Assembly: GCA_900708905.1 (NCBI GenBank) | Contig: CAADRB010000003.1 | Coordinates: 2,657,433-2,721,432, forward strand | Direction of reading: 5' to 3' | Source: Hymenolepis diminuta | Taxonomy: Eukaryota > Platyhelminthes > Cestoda > Cyclophyllidea > Hymenolepididae | Length of the DNA stretch: 64,000 bases | Part shown: positions 60,608-64,000 of the stretch, piece after piece | Position numbering within the stretch: the stretch's first letter is position 1 | How the letters are laid out: every line of letters starts with the position of its first letter | Notes under the pieces: model-generated | The model's database searches: none | Told to the model about the DNA's origin: nothing | Seen by the model: only the letters and a program-made list of their open reading frames with translations | Translations under genes and position numbers: made by a program

Positions 60608-60904
60608 AAATGAAATGAATTTTACATCCTCAGATAAATTTCGACTTTTTAATGCTGTTGTAAATCCTTAAATATCATCTGTAGCTGTCAAGTAACTATT
60701 ACCTAATAGGTAATGAACCAACTTAATGAACAGAATACTTTCTCTGTTGTTAGTTTTATTTCCTTCTCAGATGGGCGTGACTCAACGGTAACTTACGTAA
60801 AGGGGATTTTAATAAAAAGATCTGATATTTTGCATATTATTTAAATTATTATTATTTATTATATCATTATCAGTATTGTTCTCTCTTACTTTGGAAACTT
60901 TGAG

Positions 60905-61335
60905 TGAAAGCAGCTTACAGAGCTCTGTTAACTCAATGCGTTTAACCATCTTATCTCTGCTATTTTAAGACTGTCAGCTGCTGAATATCATGTAAGATCA
61001 TTTTCCTTTCCAACCACTCGATGAGAAAAAGAAGTAAAGCTGCAAGATCGATCTTTCTTAATTAAACATACCCAGGCAATTTTCACCGAATATCACAGGA
61101 AACCATTTGCTGCAATCTAGGGGAAGAATCGTGAAATTTGAATTTTGAAACACGAAATAGCCATTTTGCGAATACAACCCGAATATTAAATGAAGTGAGG
61201 CTCTTTGATGTCATGATATTGCTCTCGGTACACTTTTTGGTCCCCTTCTTTATCATTTACTTAACTCTGTTAACTACGTTAAGTTTATTTATAACAATTA
61301 AAAGTAGTAAATTTTCGCATCACTCTATGTAATAA
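60905..61335 (+). repeat. A+T-rich interspersed repeat, near full-length copy
   Basis: AGCTCTGTTAACTCAATGCG, ATCATGTAAGATCATTTTCC, TTGCTGCAATCTAGGGGAAG and AATGAAGTGAGGCTCTTTGA cover the family from end to end. The open frame 61138-61332 is its translation (NEVRLFDVM). Confidence 0.72.
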
Positions 61336-61840
61336 CAATTATTGTTTAGTATGGATGAATATACTATAATCTACCCCATGATTTCGCTAGCTATCCAGTG
61401 AGGTGTACAGTGGCTGCAGTAGCTCAGACTCAGTGTGAAATGACTCAAACATGGGATGAAGCTTGTGGATCCTAATCTTCACGTCGAACTCTATTTACTG
61501 TCAGAATTCATTCAAGTTAAGTAAATTTTCTACATTCTTTCTGTAATTTCCTAAATTCTTCTGGTCTTCTTATCTGACCTTAACTGTTCTGCTACAATAG
61601 ATAAATCTTATATATTTCCCTTCGGATTATCTATTTTTTCCAGCTTAAATTCCACTGCCACTGTTATTACATTAAGTGGCCTGTGACCCCAGAAGATGTA
61701 TTTATGTTTCTCCGGCTTAGTCACAATTAACACTATTTGGTCTCTACTCGTCTTGACTTCCTGGGTCTTATAACTACTGTTGTTACTACTGCTACTATGA
61801 CACCCAAAATATAACGAAACTACACTTATATTTATCGCAG

Positions 61841-63371
61841 ATGGTTGGGTATCACTTCAAGTCTTTCATACCCTACATGGATTTCATCAATGATCTACCG
61901 ATGGTACGTGAAATGAACTCTTCATACGATATTTTTTTGGAAAAACACGCCGTAATTGGAATGGCCACTCGACAGCAGGAAAAATAATCAACATGCAGAT
62001 AGGAATGAGGGAGGTTTTCATCCAGAAGACAATGTAAATTCATTTCCCTTTTACAAAAATAATGGTTATGAGACCCTTTCTCTCAAAATATACTTAAATA
62101 TTATGACGGTCTACAGTACATGGGTACCTTGTGCATGATATAGGATATAATTTGAAAATTTTGTTAGTTTCGCATCGTATTAAGGAGAATTCTGAGTTTT
62201 AAATATCAGGCTTTATTAAGATTTATCAGATTTTACGTTGATTGTCGATCCATTTCAGAATTAGTGACAATATATTTGTATATAAGGAGAAAAATGGAAG
62301 GATTTCAGTCTCCTAACAAGAAGGCTAAAATGTGCCTAAACAGTAAACTTCATTAAAAACACTGATCAACGTGCACTCTGTCAAGCCAAAAGTGACGAAA
62401 TCGATACCCATTAACATACACCTAGTGATATGGATGACTAACTACAATAGTAATTCTAGCTAGAAGAAGGTTGCTACAATGTTAGCTTCTAATCAAAGCG
62501 ACTCCAAGGCACCTTTTCTCTACCCAAATTAAGTTTTATCGGAGCTTCCTTTAAGGAATATTTTTAAGGCTTAGAGGAGTCCGATAACGGGAAGAAAATC
62601 CAGAAAGAGGGAATGGGACACCCAGAGAATGGAGTGATGGAAGAAGAAAACTGGACTAAATCAATAGGCCAGAGACAGTTGAGGCACCGATCGCAACATA
62701 CGAATGGGACATGTTGGAAACAAAGAAATAATTGGATTGTTGTTTAATACCTCTTAAAATAATTAAAGTTGGGAAATTAAGCAATTGATTTCTTTCATTC
62801 TTTAAACGTTTCTACCTCTCAGTTACTAGCGATTTATCTTATTAGATTCTGCCGTCAGATATTTTTCGATTAGAGAACCTTTTTTCAGAACAGCATATTT
62901 TTTGTAGCCGTTCTGGTAGATTCTTCAAAGTATTTTGATTTGACTAGAAGTGCAAAAAGACAAACTTTTATGTCATATCTGCTTCATTTGAGATGCAAGA
63001 CAACATCGTTAAAGTCTAAAAGGGAAATATATCTCGAGCTCGGTATGTTTTACTTGATTCGCTTCAATGTACTTCATTTCAGAGAAAATACTTCTGCGTT
63101 TCTTATCGATTCTTTTTCATTGCGAATTTGAAAAAATAAACTAGTGTTTAAGGATTTACTCAACTTATCGCTGGGTTTATTTTTCCCAGGGCTAGAAAAT
63201 TTTACCAAAAGACTGTTCCTTTTAAACTCATTTATTTTGTCAAGTGACAGACCCAGTAAAGTCCAAAAGGCTCCTTTCACCCAAAGTTGGGGGCCTGATT
63301 TTGTTATTCAATTTGCTAATTTTGCACAAATTGCCAGATATTATCAAAATCCGTACATAATTTCTCTATGA
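61841..63371 (+). CDS. Candidate three-exon 3' end of an unidentified gene, plus strand
   Basis: Three segments join in phase: 61841-61903 (63 nt, acceptor TTTATCGCAG, donor ATG|GTACGT), 62931-63042 (112 nt, acceptor AGATTCTTCAAAG, donor CTCG|GTATGT) and 63190-63371 (acceptor TTTATTTTTCCCAG, ending in a stop). They read MVGYHFKSFIPYMDFINDLP, then YFDLTRSAKRQTFMSYLLHL and SKREIYLEL, then GLENFTKRLFLLNSFILSSD and FVIQFANFAQIARYYQNPYI. AATAAA at 63565-63570 would be the poly(A) signal. The third exon's acceptor is the strongest piece of evidence. I recognise no family, and upstream exons are unknown. Short splice-flanked open segments arise by chance, so this is a hypothesis. Confidence 0.27.
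62355..62445 (+). repeat. tRNA-like SINE fragment, plus strand
   Basis: GACGAAATCGATACCCATTA (B-box-like) then ACATACACCTAGTGATATGG parallels the 47.8-kb copy and, in reverse, the 8.4-kb copy. It falls in the long intron of the candidate gene at 61.8-63.4 kb. Confidence 0.45.
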
Positions 63372-63571
63372 TTTGAGAGAATCCCCGTTTCAACAAGTTG
63401 TTATTTTGGCACCTGGCCGGGAGTTGAATTGCATAAATTTTGATGAAAATGCTAATTCTTTAACTGGGTGTCTCAAAAACTTTGCAGATATAATTGAGCG
63501 AGAGTAATGCCACGGTTTCGACCTAGTCAAACTCGTTAAACGGTACAAATATACATTTATTGGAAATAAAT

Positions 63572-64000
63572 TTCGGGTAAAAAGCCACTCTTGAAATACA
63601 GAAAAGATTTACTTACGCATGACACCTTTAACTTCGGTGATCTTCACACCAAGCAAGACGGGACTAGGCATAGAATGTATGAGGAGGGGACAGATAAAAT
63701 GTTCATTTAATAGAAAATAAACTGAATAAGCGTTCAGGTAAGAGGGTAAACGATAGGTAGAAGAAAGAAGTGTGGAACTGTAAACCAGAATGTGGAAAGT
63801 TTAGCATGTGAGACCAGCAGTTAATCAATATATGGAATCATTTGTCAGTGAGTAAATAGCATGTTCACTTCGAATCCCCTCTTGCGCAGTCGAAGAAATA
63901 GAATGGCATGTTCCATAAACTCTGTCTCACGTTCAAAATTATAAGTATGCAGGTCAAAAGTTAAATATAAATATGTATGCCGCAATATTTTTAAAGAAAA
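63572..64000. other. Unassigned right edge of the window
   Basis: Apart from the nearby AATAAA at 63565-63570 I see no feature. The sequence is A+T-rich with a purine-rich stretch near 63.65-63.77 kb. Confidence 0.4.

Overview
This is a piece of an A+T-rich, intron-rich animal nuclear genome. The evidence is two recognisable animal genes with GT..AG introns, in-phase exon joins and AATAAA-type poly(A) signals, set among degenerate tRNA-like SINEs. There are no bacterial operons, ribosome-binding sites, rRNA genes or CRISPR arrays. The layout (compact 5' exons, one very long 3' intron, short 3' UTRs) would fit a parasitic flatworm, but that is an inference; the sequence alone only shows an invertebrate-like metazoan.

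0-0.6 kb (+): the last exon of an Orai (store-operated Ca2+ channel) gene, carrying TM3, the second extracellular loop, TM4 and the C-terminal tail, followed by AATAAA. 1.7-14.8 kb (+): PYROXD1, a flavin- and NAD(P)-dependent pyridine nucleotide-disulfide oxidoreductase. Five coding exons join in phase: four lie within 2.6 kb, and the fifth follows a 10.3-kb intron. The true first coding exon is not certain. The two genes are about 1 kb apart on the same strand; nothing shows that they are functionally linked.

14.8-64 kb: about 49 kb with no gene I can name. It holds (i) a degenerate tRNA-derived SINE family in both orientations, also present as a three-copy cluster inside the PYROXD1 intron; (ii) an unnamed A+T-rich interspersed repeat of roughly 300-400 bp with about ten copies, the best near 12.5, 31.1, 39.4, 40.8 and 61.1 kb; (iii) a second repeat present as two direct copies at 54.0 and 54.8 kb; (iv) a decayed coding sequence on the minus strand at 51.6-52.7 kb, open in one frame apart from six stops; (v) possible unannotated exon chains, a minus-strand multi-exon membrane-protein candidate at 36.0-38.95 kb and plus-strand candidates at 59.6-63.4 kb. 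The chains rest on splice signals, reading phase and local base composition only, with no recognised homology, and are given low confidence.

I did not find a convincing new biological system. The items most worth checking are the glutamate-to-valine change in Orai TM3, the 51.6-52.7 kb pseudogene and the two cryptic exon chains.
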